From the NCBI GenBank assembly GCA_002239045.1, contig MPNN01000001.1, positions 62,001 to 126,000 of the forward strand: 64,000 nt of DNA, written 5' to 3'. The notes under the pieces were generated by a model, which was not told where the DNA came from, made no database searches, and saw nothing but the letters and a program-made list of their open reading frames with translations. The stretch comes from SAR202 cluster bacterium bin127. GTDB lineage: Bacteria > Chloroflexota > Dehalococcoidia > Lucifugimonadales > Lucifugimonadaceae. A program made the position numbers and the translations under genes. Positions 42,773 to 52,566 of the stretch are shown here, piece by piece (position 1 is the first letter of the stretch; each line of letters starts with the position of its first letter).

Positions 42773-43699
42773 ATGCTCCGTTTACTAGGGCGAAACAAAA
42801 AGACATCGGAATCGTCGCAAGAGACGCGTCGGTCTTGGACCAACGTAGTTGGCGGTGTGTTTCGACGGTCGCAGATCGACACGGATTTCTGGGAAGATCT
42901 GGAGGAGGCGCTGATCGTCGCGGATGTCGGGGTGGCGACGTCGATGGAGCTTGTGGAGAAGGTCCAGGACGAGTCGAAGTGGCGGGGTGCACGCACGCCG
43001 GACACGGTTTACGAATTGCTGCGCACTGAGATATCAGGCATGTTGGCTGATGACGACGCGGCTGCCGGTTTCGACGAGGATGGGCCGGTGGCGGTGATGG
43101 TAGTTGGAGTGAACGGGTCTGGCAAAACCACAAGCATCGGCAAGTTGGTTCAGGCGGCAAAATCAGATGGTCGCGTGCCTTTGATCGCCGCAGCTGACAC
43201 ATTCCGCGCGGGTGCAATTTCCCAATTGGAGATCTGGGCCGAGCGCACTGACACGATGTTTGTATCTTCATCCGAGGGCGCAGATCCAGGTTCGGTTGTT
43301 TACGATGCGTTGAACGCGGCTAAATCCCGCAAGGCAGATTTCGTCGTAATCGATACCGCGGGTAGGTTACATACCGCGCACAATCTGATGGAAGAACTGA
43401 AAAAGATGCGCCGAATTCTTGATCGTCACGCCGACGATTTCGCTCCGCGCGTATTGTTGGTGATCGACGGGAATACTGGGCAGAACGGGGTGACTCAAGC
43501 CAAGTTGTTTTCCGAGGCGGTGGGTTGCGATGGAGTGATACTGACCAAGCTGGATAGCACGGCTAAGGGTGGTGTTATCTTGGCGATACGTGGCGAGATG
43601 GGGTTGCCGGTCAGATACATCGGGACTGGCGAGGGCGTTGACGACTTCGCGGTTTTTGATCCTCGGGCGTTTGCAGAAACGATCTTGCCAGCCGCGTGA
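42773..43699 (+). CDS. ftsY: Signal recognition particle receptor FtsY
   Basis: SRP-type GTPase receptor that docks ribosome-SRP complexes to the membrane. After a short polar N-terminal segment comes the helical N domain, then G1 VGVNGSGKTTSIGKL, DTFRAGAISQLEIWAER, G3 VIDTAGRLHT, and G4 TKLDSTAKGG, with the closing GEGVDDFAVFDPRAF. 308 residues: the acidic A domain of E. coli FtsY is absent, as in most other phyla. Its RNA partner is the SRP RNA at 28719. Confidence 0.95.
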   Translation: MLRLLGRNKKTSESSQETRRSWTNVVGGVFRRSQIDTDFWEDLEEALIVADVGVATSMELVEKVQDESKWRGARTPDTVYELLRTEISGMLADDDAAAGFDEDGPVAVMVVGVNGSGKTTSIGKLVQAAKSDGRVPLIAAADTFRAGAISQLEIWAERTDTMFVSSSEGADPGSVVYDALNAAKSRKADFVVIDTAGRLHTAHNLMEELKKMRRILDRHADDFAPRVLLVIDGNTGQNGVTQAKLFSEAVGCDGVILTKLDSTAKGGVILAIRGEMGLPVRYIGTGEGVDDFAVFDPRAFAETILPAA

Positions 43700-43763
43700 C
43701 TCGTGATGAGCGCGTTTGGCGTCAGCAGATCACTGCGAGTTACCGAATTGAGTTTGTGAATCG

Positions 43764-46151
43764 ATGTCCGATCTGATTTTCTGGCTCCTTACGCTGTACT
43801 TCATCGGTCTCGCCGCGATGCCGATTGCCTACATAGCGTTACCTAATCTGACTGATCGCGGTTTTGGACTAATTAGGCCGATCGGAATGCTTTTGTTCGG
43901 TTCTGCGGTCTGGATGTTGAGTCTGTTGGGGATATTGCCGAATGCCGGATGGTCCTGGTGGTTGGTAGCTGTGATCGTCGCCGTTGCTGGCTGGGGTTGG
44001 GTGATCTGGCGCGATCGTATTGGTTTGGTGCGGTTTTTGCGTCAACGATGGTTACATCTGGTATTGATCGAAGTGGTTTTCCTGGTGTTCTTCGTGGTGT
44101 TTGCGGTTGTCAAGGCGATGGATCCGGACATTTCGCATACCGAAAAGCCGATGGATTTGACGATGCTGAATGCGGTTGTCGGTGCCGATCATGCACCGCC
44201 GACTGACCTGTGGTTGAGCGGATTTCCGATTGCCTACTACTATTTCGGCTATTGGATGTTTGGCGGGATCGCTCAGATGTCCGACGTGCAGCCGAGCATC
44301 GCCTACAACTTGGCCCTTGCATCGATCGCGGGGTTGTCGGCAGCGGCAATATTCTCGCTGGTGTCGAATCTGGTCCGGCGCGATGGAGCCACGACGCTGC
44401 AGATGATCGCTGCAGGTTCAATTGCGACAGTTCTGTTACTGGTGATCTCGAATCTGAACGGATTCTGGGAACTGCTGTCTTTGAGCGGGATCGGATCGGA
44501 GGGTTTCTACGAGTGGTTGGGCATCAAGGGCGTCGATCTCACGGATTCGGGAGGAGGTTGGCGGCCACAAGGATTCTGGTGGTGGTGGGCGTCATCGCGG
44601 GTCATCAATCGTTTTGGCCCCGACGGCGGCGAACTCGATTTCACGATTCAAGAGTTCCCGTTCTTCAGTCTGATGCTGGGCGATTTGCATCCGCATTTAA
44701 TGTCGATTCCGTTTGTGCTGACGTTGGTTTCGTTGACCGCAAACTTGCTGTTTTCAAAGGTCAGATGGGGCTTCAGCTGGTTCAGGCGAAATCCGTTGTC
44801 AACCGTAGTTATGATCGTCGCCATCGGATCGGCGGGATTCATCAACACATGGGACATGTTATGGATGCTGCTCGGGGTTGGTGCAGTGGTTTACTTCAAG
44901 TCGTACCGCGACAATGGCCGGGGCCATATTTCGGCGATTCGTTACGGCGTGCCACCGTTTCTGCTGCTCGTCGCGATCGGAGCAGCGTTCTTCTCGAACT
45001 ACTACTTCGTGACGGCTCAAAGCCAGATTCAGTTCCCGCCGATAATTCCGACGAAATACGCGACGCGCCCAATCCATTTCTTCACAGTTTGGGGCGGAAT
45101 GATCGCGGTGATTGTCACGTTTGCCGGAGCGATTTTGGTGCCGGTGTTGGTCCGTGAGTGGGCAAACATGCGGCGGTCCGCGGTTGGGTACGTGATGCCG
45201 CCCGTCGTGGGCGAGAAACTTCCTTGGATCATCTCCATATCGTCGGCAATATTCCTTTATTTCGCTTGGGTCGTTTCCCATTTCACTTTCAATGACAATG
45301 CCACCGGGATTGACTTATTTTCTCGATTGCCGTTGACCGCTCTTCTCGGAGTGACGTTCGTCGCGTTTTTCGTGACTACGTACCGTCGAGGGATGCGCGG
45401 TGCGGACGATGGCGCGCAGATATTGCTGGTGTTGATGACGATCTCGGCGTTGCTGCTGTACGTCGCAGAGTTATTCAGGTTGCACGACTTTTTCGGCGGT
45501 CGGCACAACACGGTGTTCAAGTTCTACTACGAGGTCTGGATATTCATGGCTGTTGCTGGTGGATACGGCGTCTACTACTGGATGCGATGCCATCCGTCGT
45601 TTGTTGGCCGGTTGCGTTACGTGAGCGCGGTTGGTGTTTTCATCGCTGCGGCGCTGATCGCGGTTTCCTTCTACTACCCATTCGCAGCGACTGCGACTAA
45701 GTCGTCGGAGTCGGGCACCGAATTCACGCTCGACGGCCTCAAGTTCCTTGAAACCAGCGGCACGGCGATCCCGGAGGCTATGAACTGGATTCGAGAAAAC
45801 GTGAGCAACGACGACGTGATCGTGGAGGCCTCGGGAACCAGTTACAGCAAATTCGGTCGCTTCTCTGGTTGGACGGGTAGGCCGTCGATTCTCGGCTGGG
45901 CCCAGCATCAAAGTCAGTGGCGCGGGGGAGACGAGTGGTGGATAGATCGCGAACGCGACTTGGAACGTATCTACAACAGCGATGCCGATGCCGAGACGCT
46001 CGAACTGGCTAGCAAGTACGAAGCGGACTACTTGGTCGTCAGTCCGAATGAACGCGAGAAATATACTGAATTAGATGTGTCGAAATTCGATCGCATTGGC
46101 AGCCGTGTTTTTGAAAATCACGAAGTGATCATCTTCGCCCTGGGAGAGTAG
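43764..46151 (+). CDS. DUF2298 (Chlor_Arch_YYY) multi-span membrane protein
   Basis: A 795-residue protein with many hydrophobic helices. YYY motifs of this Chloroflexota/archaeal family are visible in FPIAYYYFGYW, and SHTEKPMDLTMLNAVV and LGDLHPHLMSIPF fit the family's acidic, His-rich external loops resembling GT39-type glycosyltransferases. A soluble C-terminal part (about residues 660-795) includes EAMNWIRENVSNDDVIVEA. Probably a membrane glycosyltransferase using lipid-linked sugars. It is followed 2 bases later by the Agl23-type gene. Confidence 0.85.
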   Translation: MSDLIFWLLTLYFIGLAAMPIAYIALPNLTDRGFGLIRPIGMLLFGSAVWMLSLLGILPNAGWSWWLVAVIVAVAGWGWVIWRDRIGLVRFLRQRWLHLVLIEVVFLVFFVVFAVVKAMDPDISHTEKPMDLTMLNAVVGADHAPPTDLWLSGFPIAYYYFGYWMFGGIAQMSDVQPSIAYNLALASIAGLSAAAIFSLVSNLVRRDGATTLQMIAAGSIATVLLLVISNLNGFWELLSLSGIGSEGFYEWLGIKGVDLTDSGGGWRPQGFWWWWASSRVINRFGPDGGELDFTIQEFPFFSLMLGDLHPHLMSIPFVLTLVSLTANLLFSKVRWGFSWFRRNPLSTVVMIVAIGSAGFINTWDMLWMLLGVGAVVYFKSYRDNGRGHISAIRYGVPPFLLLVAIGAAFFSNYYFVTAQSQIQFPPIIPTKYATRPIHFFTVWGGMIAVIVTFAGAILVPVLVREWANMRRSAVGYVMPPVVGEKLPWIISISSAIFLYFAWVVSHFTFNDNATGIDLFSRLPLTALLGVTFVAFFVTTYRRGMRGADDGAQILLVLMTISALLLYVAELFRLHDFFGGRHNTVFKFYYEVWIFMAVAGGYGVYYWMRCHPSFVGRLRYVSAVGVFIAAALIAVSFYYPFAATATKSSESGTEFTLDGLKFLETSGTAIPEAMNWIRENVSNDDVIVEASGTSYSKFGRFSGWTGRPSILGWAQHQSQWRGGDEWWIDRERDLERIYNSDADAETLELASKYEADYLVVSPNEREKYTELDVSKFDRIGSRVFENHEVIIFALGE

Positions 46152-46153
46152 GC

Positions 46154-48526
46154 TTGGACACGGCACATATTCGACCGGATGAGAATGCGGGGAGGTCGAC
46201 GGGAAGTGGCGCGGCGCGTGGAGGATGGGTCGACGGTGGTTGGACCGCGTTCTCAAAGGCTCCACGGACGGTAGTTGACACCGCGAACCAACTCGCTTTT
46301 TCGTTCTCTCCGCGGGTTCAGTACACGATCTATGCGTTGCTTTTCCTCGTCGGATTAGGGATGCGGCTAGTCCGTTTGGGCGACATGGCGGTGCATCACG
46401 ACGAGAGCCTTCACGGTTATTTCGGCTATCAAATCGCCATCGGCAACGAATACGAACATACGCCGTTAACGCACGGCATGTTTTTGTTTGAGTTAATCGC
46501 AGGCATGTTCTTCCTGTTTGGCGATTCGGAATTCACGCTACGTCTCGGCATGGTGCTGTTCGGATCGGCGCTAATCCTTGTTCCGCTGCTCTTACGCGGG
46601 CAACTTGGTGACATCGGAGCGTTGCTGACCTCGGTGATGCTGACGTTCTCGCCAGCGTTGTTTTACTTCTCCCGCTTCGCGCGCAACGACATTTTGATGG
46701 CGTTCTTCGTCGCGTTGCTGGTAGTCGCGATGTGGCGATACATCGTCGAACAACGATTCCGATGGTTCTACATCTCGGCGGCGGTATTGGGATTGGCCAT
46801 GGCGACGAAAGAGACGGCGTACATCTTTGTCGTCATTTTCGCGGCCTATTTCGCTTGGGTAACGCGGTACGAGATTCGAGATATCGTGTTGGGCCACATG
46901 AAGTTGAGCGAAATCAGTCCAGCTGGTCACATCCTAGTGTTGCTCGTTGGGTTATCCGCGCCGTTTTATGCCCCGGGCATCGCAGTTTTCCAAAGCTTGA
47001 TTGGATTGACTTTGGCGGCGGTAGAGGGCACCCCAAATGTCGCCACCGGTGCTCCCGATGGAACGGCGGCAAGAGCCGTGGCCGCCTTTGTGACGCTTTT
47101 CACATTTGGGATTGCAGTGGTAATCGGGGCTTGGTGGAACTGGCGCCGATTCTGGGTGGCGTTGGCGATATTCTGGGCGATCTACGCCGTGATCATGACG
47201 AATTTCGGGAGCCACTACCCGGGTGTGATCACCGGGGTATGGCAATCGTTGGGGTACTGGCTCGCGCAGCATGACGTGCGTCGAGGGTCGCAACCCTGGT
47301 ACTACTACTTCGTGATTAGTTCGATTTACGAATTCCTGCCGATGCTCTCGGCAGTTGGCATCGCGACTTACTACGCGATTCGAACCGGGTGGCGTTCAGT
47401 CGGCCTGATCGCCATCAGCATCGTCAGTTTTGCGATCACGACGACATTGCTTTACACGCAGTACTACCAAAACCCCGAACCGCCGTCAGACATCCTGATA
47501 CTGCCATTCGTGATTTTGGCCTATGTAACGTTACTTTTCGTCCCGTTGACCTTGAAGACGTCCGGCTTCGTTCGCTTCTTGATCTTCTGGTCTTTCGCCA
47601 CTTTTCTGGCGTTTTCCGCAGCTGGAGAGAAGATGCCGTGGTTGTTGGCACAGCTGACGATTCCATTCATATTCTTGGCTGGTCACGGTTTGGGATCGTT
47701 GATTCGGTACATTGATTGGACCGCGGTTTGGCGGCAACGCGGCTGGATGACGTTCGCTTTGGTGCCATTGTTACTGATCGCGTTGTACCGGCTGCTGTTC
47801 TTCCAGTTCTACGACGATTTCAACATATCGAACGCGCGCGACTTGGGTCAATTTTTCGAGTTGTGGGCATTGATCGCGTTCTGCGGCGTCGGTGTGTTGC
47901 TCTTGGTTCAAACCGGCATGTCGCGGGGATTCCGACAGGTGCTTGCGGTGGTTGCCGTGGCGTCAGTAGTGGTGATGTTCGCATTCACGGTACGGGCAGG
48001 AATGATCGCGGTCTACAAGCACGGCGACATCGCGAAGGATATGCTCGTTTACACGCAGACGACGCAGGATTTGCACCAGACAGCCAAAGAGATTGAGTTG
48101 GCCCGCGAACTTGCTTGGAACAAGAGCGAATTCAGCGTGGCTATCGATACGAGGGACGGTTTCGCGTGGCCATGGAGCTGGTACCTTCGCAACTACGAAG
48201 GCGTCGGTTATGTCAGCTTGGAGTCGGAAGGAGCATCGATCAACGATACGCGAACTGTCGTTGTGATCAACGCGAGAAACCACGACGCGGTCAAGGATTC
48301 TCTGCCGGAAGGATTTGAAGAGGGGCGTCACATGATCCATCGATGGTGGTTCCCCGAGGTATACAAAAATAAAACTCCGGCCGATGTTTGGAACGGTCTC
48401 ACCAATCGTGATTTGTTGCGACCGATCGCAGACTTTTGGTTCCATCGCAAGCTGACCAAAGACATGGGTTACATCGACTCGTATGTCTACTTCCGAAATG
48501 ACACCCCACAAGCCCCGCTTCGATAG
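46154..48526 (+). CDS. Agl23-type (TIGR03663) membrane glycosyltransferase-like protein
   Basis: 790 residues with about 12 hydrophobic helices. After a 60-residue polar N terminus comes RLVRLGDMAVHHDESLHGYF, the acidic/His motif of PMT/ArnT-like GT-C enzymes, and FGDSEFTLRLGMVLFG. This family (named for flippase activity-associated Agl23 in archaea) occurs mostly in Chloroflexota and archaea beside DUF2298 proteins, as here. The start is TTG at 46154, 2 bases after the previous stop. Function in envelope glycosylation is inferred from family and context. Confidence 0.85.
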   Translation: MDTAHIRPDENAGRSTGSGAARGGWVDGGWTAFSKAPRTVVDTANQLAFSFSPRVQYTIYALLFLVGLGMRLVRLGDMAVHHDESLHGYFGYQIAIGNEYEHTPLTHGMFLFELIAGMFFLFGDSEFTLRLGMVLFGSALILVPLLLRGQLGDIGALLTSVMLTFSPALFYFSRFARNDILMAFFVALLVVAMWRYIVEQRFRWFYISAAVLGLAMATKETAYIFVVIFAAYFAWVTRYEIRDIVLGHMKLSEISPAGHILVLLVGLSAPFYAPGIAVFQSLIGLTLAAVEGTPNVATGAPDGTAARAVAAFVTLFTFGIAVVIGAWWNWRRFWVALAIFWAIYAVIMTNFGSHYPGVITGVWQSLGYWLAQHDVRRGSQPWYYYFVISSIYEFLPMLSAVGIATYYAIRTGWRSVGLIAISIVSFAITTTLLYTQYYQNPEPPSDILILPFVILAYVTLLFVPLTLKTSGFVRFLIFWSFATFLAFSAAGEKMPWLLAQLTIPFIFLAGHGLGSLIRYIDWTAVWRQRGWMTFALVPLLLIALYRLLFFQFYDDFNISNARDLGQFFELWALIAFCGVGVLLLVQTGMSRGFRQVLAVVAVASVVVMFAFTVRAGMIAVYKHGDIAKDMLVYTQTTQDLHQTAKEIELARELAWNKSEFSVAIDTRDGFAWPWSWYLRNYEGVGYVSLESEGASINDTRTVVVINARNHDAVKDSLPEGFEEGRHMIHRWWFPEVYKNKTPADVWNGLTNRDLLRPIADFWFHRKLTKDMGYIDSYVYFRNDTPQAPLR

Positions 48527-48574
48527 TCGCGTAATGTTCGAAGCGATCCAAGGGCCGCGAATGGCTTTCGCGAA

Positions 48575-49696
48575 GTGATCAAGAGCCGAGCGTTTTGGAT
48601 CGGGCTCCTCGGTAGCGCCGCATTTTTGGGCATATTGGCTTTCTACTTCGTCGACTACGAAAAGGTCGGCGAGGTCCTGGTAAACGCTAACTATGCGTAC
48701 ACCGCGCCTGCGCTGCTGCTTTACACCCTCGCTCTGTGGTTCCGGACCGTACGGTGGCGATATCTGTTGGGGCCGATAACCGGCGGCGAATCCAAACGTG
48801 CACTGTTCCCAGTGGTAGTAGTCGGCTATATGGCTAACAATCTGATACCGGTGCGTATCGGCGAGTTGATGCGGGCTTACTACCTGACCTTGCGCGAAGG
48901 CGTCAGCACGATGGCGACGTTTGGCACCGTGGCTCTTGAGCGTGCATCAGATGTGATCGCTCTGCTCTTGCTTGTCGCAATCGCCGTTTTGTTTGGCGCG
49001 ATAGGGGTGCAGTCTACCCTTGGTTCGTTGGCCGAAGACGTGCCCGGCGGGCTTCCGGTTTTGGCGTTCGGAGCGTTGCTGCCGTTCATCGGGGTCTTTG
49101 CCGTGGTCGCATACGTAGTTATCGTTTCGCCGACCAAGGTTCGGGGGATGTTGGCGGCAATGTTGCGATTCCTGTCGCCGAGGTTACGGGCGCGCGTAGT
49201 AGGTACTGCAATGAATCTAATCGCCGGATTGACGGTGGTACGTTCTTGGCGTGGGTTGGTGAAGGTGATTGTCCTCTCGTTGCCGGTCTGGATCTCGGAG
49301 ATCGCAATGTACTACGTGATCGCATTGGGGTTTGATATCCGGTCAGCATTTGACAGTCAACTGCAATTCATCGCGGCGATCGTGGCGTTTGGGACGGCAG
49401 CCAATCTGGCCGGCGTCTTGCCTTCGAGCGCCGGAAGTTGGGGACCCTTCGATTTCTTCGGCGCGGCCGCATTGACGGCGTTGGGATTGGATGCCGAGAT
49501 AGCCGCGGCTTACGCGTTGACGGTACATGTCGTGTTGTGGGCGCCGGTGACCGTCGCCGGCGCGCTGCTGCTGCTGGCGGACCGCACCTCAATGGCCAAT
49601 CTGGCCCGCGGTGCACGTGCCGCGCGTAGACAGGGTGGAGGATCCGAAAGGGTCAATGATGGATTTCAGCAACGCCACGCGGAGATCAATCCATGA
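48575..49696 (+). CDS. Flippase-like (LPG synthase/AglD-type, UPF0104) membrane protein
   Basis: 373 residues with about eight membrane helices. The pattern FRTVRWRYLLGPI, VVGYMANNLIPVRIGELMRAYYL and the FATVALERASDVIALLLL-like stretch are the signatures of the UPF0104/lysylphosphatidylglycerol-synthase TM family. Likely moves or modifies a polyprenyl-linked sugar lipid. GTG at 48575 starts it and its end overlaps the next ATG by 4 bases (ATGA), so the two are coupled. Confidence 0.87.
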   Translation: MIKSRAFWIGLLGSAAFLGILAFYFVDYEKVGEVLVNANYAYTAPALLLYTLALWFRTVRWRYLLGPITGGESKRALFPVVVVGYMANNLIPVRIGELMRAYYLTLREGVSTMATFGTVALERASDVIALLLLVAIAVLFGAIGVQSTLGSLAEDVPGGLPVLAFGALLPFIGVFAVVAYVVIVSPTKVRGMLAAMLRFLSPRLRARVVGTAMNLIAGLTVVRSWRGLVKVIVLSLPVWISEIAMYYVIALGFDIRSAFDSQLQFIAAIVAFGTAANLAGVLPSSAGSWGPFDFFGAAALTALGLDAEIAAAYALTVHVVLWAPVTVAGALLLLADRTSMANLARGARAARRQGGGSERVNDGFQQRHAEINP

Positions 49697-51039
49697 GAAT
49701 CGGAATCGTAGGCGCTGGCGCGGCTGGGTTGGCCGCGGCGTACGACCTCAGCCGAGCAGGACACGAAGTAACGGTTTACGAATCGGCCCCGTTCATTGGC
49801 GGGCAAGCTTCGACGATACCGGTTGGCGGGTATCCGTTGGAACGCGGTTATCACCATCTGTTCACCAATGATCGAGCGATATTGGATTTGATGGAAGAGC
49901 TTGGCATTGGAGGTGCGATGGAATGGTATCCATCAAACGTAGGCACCTATGTAGACGGCGGACTCCATCGCACCACGACTGCCTTCGATCTGTTGCGATT
50001 CAGTGCAATACCGCTCTTTGAGCGGATCAGGATGGGACTTTTCACGCTCCGAGTGCAACGCATCAAAGACTGGCAGAGCTTGGAGCCGTATACCGCCGAC
50101 GAGTGGTTGAGTGACAATCTTGGCGGCAAGGCATACGACGTGCTTTGGAACCCGTTGCTGCGCGGAAAGTTCGGACGCTTCTATGGCGATGTCGGTATGC
50201 CGTGGTTCTGGTCAAAGATTCACACTCGTTTCGCCTCTCGCGAAGGATTGCTAGCGAAAGAGGTTCTCGGCTACCCGACAGGAAGCTTCGACGTCGTATT
50301 CGACACGCTGGCCGACAAAATCAGGTCGCAGGGCGGTGAGATTCGCCTCGAAAATCCGGTGATGAAGATAAACCCTCGCGACGAGTCTGGAGAAACGCAA
50401 GTCCATTCTGTCTTGGCCGGTAAAGAGTTGACGGAGTTTTACGACTGCGTACTGGCTACGGTCCCTTCGTTCTCAGCGCCGAGCATCATGGAGAATCTGC
50501 CGCAGAGTTACCTTGATCGCTTGAAATCTGTGCAATATCTCGCGGCGGTGGTCGTGATACTGGAGCTGGACCGGGCTTTGACTGACTATTACTGGATGAA
50601 CATCGCGTCGGACGATGTTCCGTTCTTGGGAATCATCGAACACACGAACATGTTGCCGCGCGAGTGGTACAACGGCCGTCACGTCGTCTACTTGACGAAC
50701 TATCTGCACCGCAAAGACGATCTATTCCAGCTGCCGGCGGACGAGTTGATCGACCTGTATTGCGAACACTTGCCGAAGTTCAATCCGGCTTTCGAACGAT
50801 CGTGGATCAAGGACGTGCACTACAACTCGGTCAGCGCGGCGCAACCGATAATCGGCACCGAGTACGGAGCAAAAAAACCGTCGCATCGCACACCATTCGA
50901 ACGCGTCTATCTTGCCAACACGACGCAGATCTATCCCGAGGACCGAGGCACGAACTATTCGATCCGTATGGGCCGAGAAGTGGCGGAGATGATGTTGGAC
51001 GATGCAAAAAAGGGATGGACGGGATGGGCGTCGAACTAG
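49693..51039 (+). CDS. FAD-dependent oxidoreductase (protoporphyrinogen oxidase / desaturase-like amine oxidase family)
   Basis: 448 residues with the dinucleotide-binding start MRIGIVGAGAAGLAAAYDLS and the substrate-side motif SAPFIGGQASTIPVGGY, then the closing YLANTTQIYPEDRGTNYSIR. The fold matches NAD(P)-binding flavoproteins of the phytoene desaturase, HpnE and UDP-galactopyranose-mutase relatives. It overlaps the flippase-like gene by ATGA, so it probably acts on the same lipid or sugar intermediate. Substrate unknown. It ends the operon starting at 43764. Confidence 0.85.
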   Translation: MRIGIVGAGAAGLAAAYDLSRAGHEVTVYESAPFIGGQASTIPVGGYPLERGYHHLFTNDRAILDLMEELGIGGAMEWYPSNVGTYVDGGLHRTTTAFDLLRFSAIPLFERIRMGLFTLRVQRIKDWQSLEPYTADEWLSDNLGGKAYDVLWNPLLRGKFGRFYGDVGMPWFWSKIHTRFASREGLLAKEVLGYPTGSFDVVFDTLADKIRSQGGEIRLENPVMKINPRDESGETQVHSVLAGKELTEFYDCVLATVPSFSAPSIMENLPQSYLDRLKSVQYLAAVVVILELDRALTDYYWMNIASDDVPFLGIIEHTNMLPREWYNGRHVVYLTNYLHRKDDLFQLPADELIDLYCEHLPKFNPAFERSWIKDVHYNSVSAAQPIIGTEYGAKKPSHRTPFERVYLANTTQIYPEDRGTNYSIRMGREVAEMMLDDAKKGWTGWASN

Positions 51040-51133
51040 TGGGGAAGCCTGGTCCGTTCGATTTTCTCTGAGTTAACCTTGATGCGTGATTTGAAGACGA
51101 ACGAGAGTTGAATCAAACAGGAGTTTTTGACGC

Positions 51134-51910
51134 ATGGGCATCCTAGACGGCAAGGTAGCAATCATCACGGGTGCGGGCACTGGCATCGGCAAGGTTGCAG
51201 CGGATTTGTTCGCTGAGGCCGGCGCCGATCTGGTTCTCGCAGGAAGACGACGAGCACCGTTAGATGAGGTCGCCGTTCAGGCTCGTGAGCACGGTGTTGA
51301 AGTTGAGGTACGGCCAACCGATCTGGAGGACGGCGACGCGGCAGCGGCGCTAGGAGCGTGGAGTCTGGAACGGTTCGGCAAGGTCGACATCTTGGTCAAC
51401 AACGCGGGACACAGCAGCCGAGTTAGGTCGATGAGGTACGTTGGTCCGGAAGAGTGGAACTCGGTCTTCAAGGTCAACGTGGAGGGTGTTTACCGATTGA
51501 CGCAGTCGGTATTGGCGAACATGATCGACCGGAATACGGGGACGGTGGTCACCGTATCGTCGATGGCCGCATTGAATCCTGGATTGTTGGGAGGTGCGCC
51601 GTATAGCGCGGCGAAGGCGGCGTCGTTGAACATGATCCGGGGAATGAACGCCGAGTTGACTAAATTCGGGGTCCGAGCGTGCGCGATTATGCCGGGCGAG
51701 GTCGACACTCCGATATTGGAAAACCGTCCGCGACCACCGGATTCTGATGATCGTTCGACCATGATGCAGCCGGAGGATATCGCGCAGGCGATATTCTTGT
51801 GCGCCGCGATGCCACAAAGGACGATAGTGGAACAGGTGGTAATGATCCCGACAATGCGCCGCGACGTCTCGCTCGACATGACCGCCGCCGAGATGGAAGG
51901 TGCCAAATAG
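51134..51910 (+). CDS. SDR-family oxidoreductase (FabG-like)
   Basis: 258-residue classical short-chain dehydrogenase with all motifs intact: TGAGTGIGKVAADLF, VNNAGHSS, catalytic Ser in TVSSMAALNPG and YSAAKAAS (Tyr and Lys). The cofactor loop LAGRRRAPLDE suggests NADP preference because of the Arg residues. The intact site contrasts with the altered SDR at 31208. The gene stands alone, about 95 bases after the FAD enzyme. Confidence 0.88.
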   Translation: MGILDGKVAIITGAGTGIGKVAADLFAEAGADLVLAGRRRAPLDEVAVQAREHGVEVEVRPTDLEDGDAAAALGAWSLERFGKVDILVNNAGHSSRVRSMRYVGPEEWNSVFKVNVEGVYRLTQSVLANMIDRNTGTVVTVSSMAALNPGLLGGAPYSAAKAASLNMIRGMNAELTKFGVRACAIMPGEVDTPILENRPRPPDSDDRSTMMQPEDIAQAIFLCAAMPQRTIVEQVVMIPTMRRDVSLDMTAAEMEGAK

Positions 51911-52041
51911 TCGCCGTCGACGATCGTCATTACGCGCGCCAGTCAAGGATGCTCTGTTACGATTCCATCTAGACGGAAAACTTGCCGGGGCGTAGCGATT
52001 TGTCACGCCTCTGCGCGCCTCGCGAGAATGCCGGAGATAGA

Positions 52042-52566
52042 TTGACGACAACTCAGCAACAGAGTCGCCCGAAATTGCGGGATTGTATCCGCCGGGCACT
52101 TGAATCTCAACGCGCCGATAAGGACCGAGCTCCGAGCGTTACCGTTCTTTCTTCACTCCTCGCTGTCCAGGACGAGTTGCACTACGTACCGAACGAGGCG
52201 ATCGAAGAAGTCGCGATCTATTGCGATTCGACGATCAATGACGTTTGGAGTGTGGCATCGTTCTACACCAATTTCCGCTTCACTCCTCCCGGCCAGGCCA
52301 CAGTCGACGTATGTTGGGGACCGACGTGCCATCTGATGGGTGCGCAAAACGTGTTAGCGGCGGTGCAGGACGAATTGGGCGTCGACGCGGAAGAGACCAG
52401 CGAAGACGGCAAGATTACCTTGCGGTACAGCACCTGCCTGGGCGCGTGCGCTCAAGCGCCAGTCATCGCGCGGGACCACATATTGACGGGAAGGACGGAC
52501 CCGAAAGCGGCTCGATCCTTCGTTTCGAATCTAAAGCAGGAGCTTGAAAATGGTATCGCGCATTGA
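52042..52566 (+). CDS. nuoE: NuoE-type [2Fe-2S] subunit
   Basis: 24-kDa-type thioredoxin-like subunit carrying a [2Fe-2S] cluster: DVCWGPTCHLMGAQN gives two Cys and YSTCLGACAQAP gives two more. The preceding helical part has LLAVQDELHYVPNEAIEEVA. TTG at 52042 (GGAG just upstream) is preferred to an upstream TTG at 51982. It passes electrons between the flavin subunit NuoF and other clusters. The end overlaps nuoF. Only E, F and G subunits are found here, so this may be the NADH-oxidising module of a soluble complex. Confidence 0.9.
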   Translation: MTTTQQQSRPKLRDCIRRALESQRADKDRAPSVTVLSSLLAVQDELHYVPNEAIEEVAIYCDSTINDVWSVASFYTNFRFTPPGQATVDVCWGPTCHLMGAQNVLAAVQDELGVDAEETSEDGKITLRYSTCLGACAQAPVIARDHILTGRTDPKAARSFVSNLKQELENGIAH

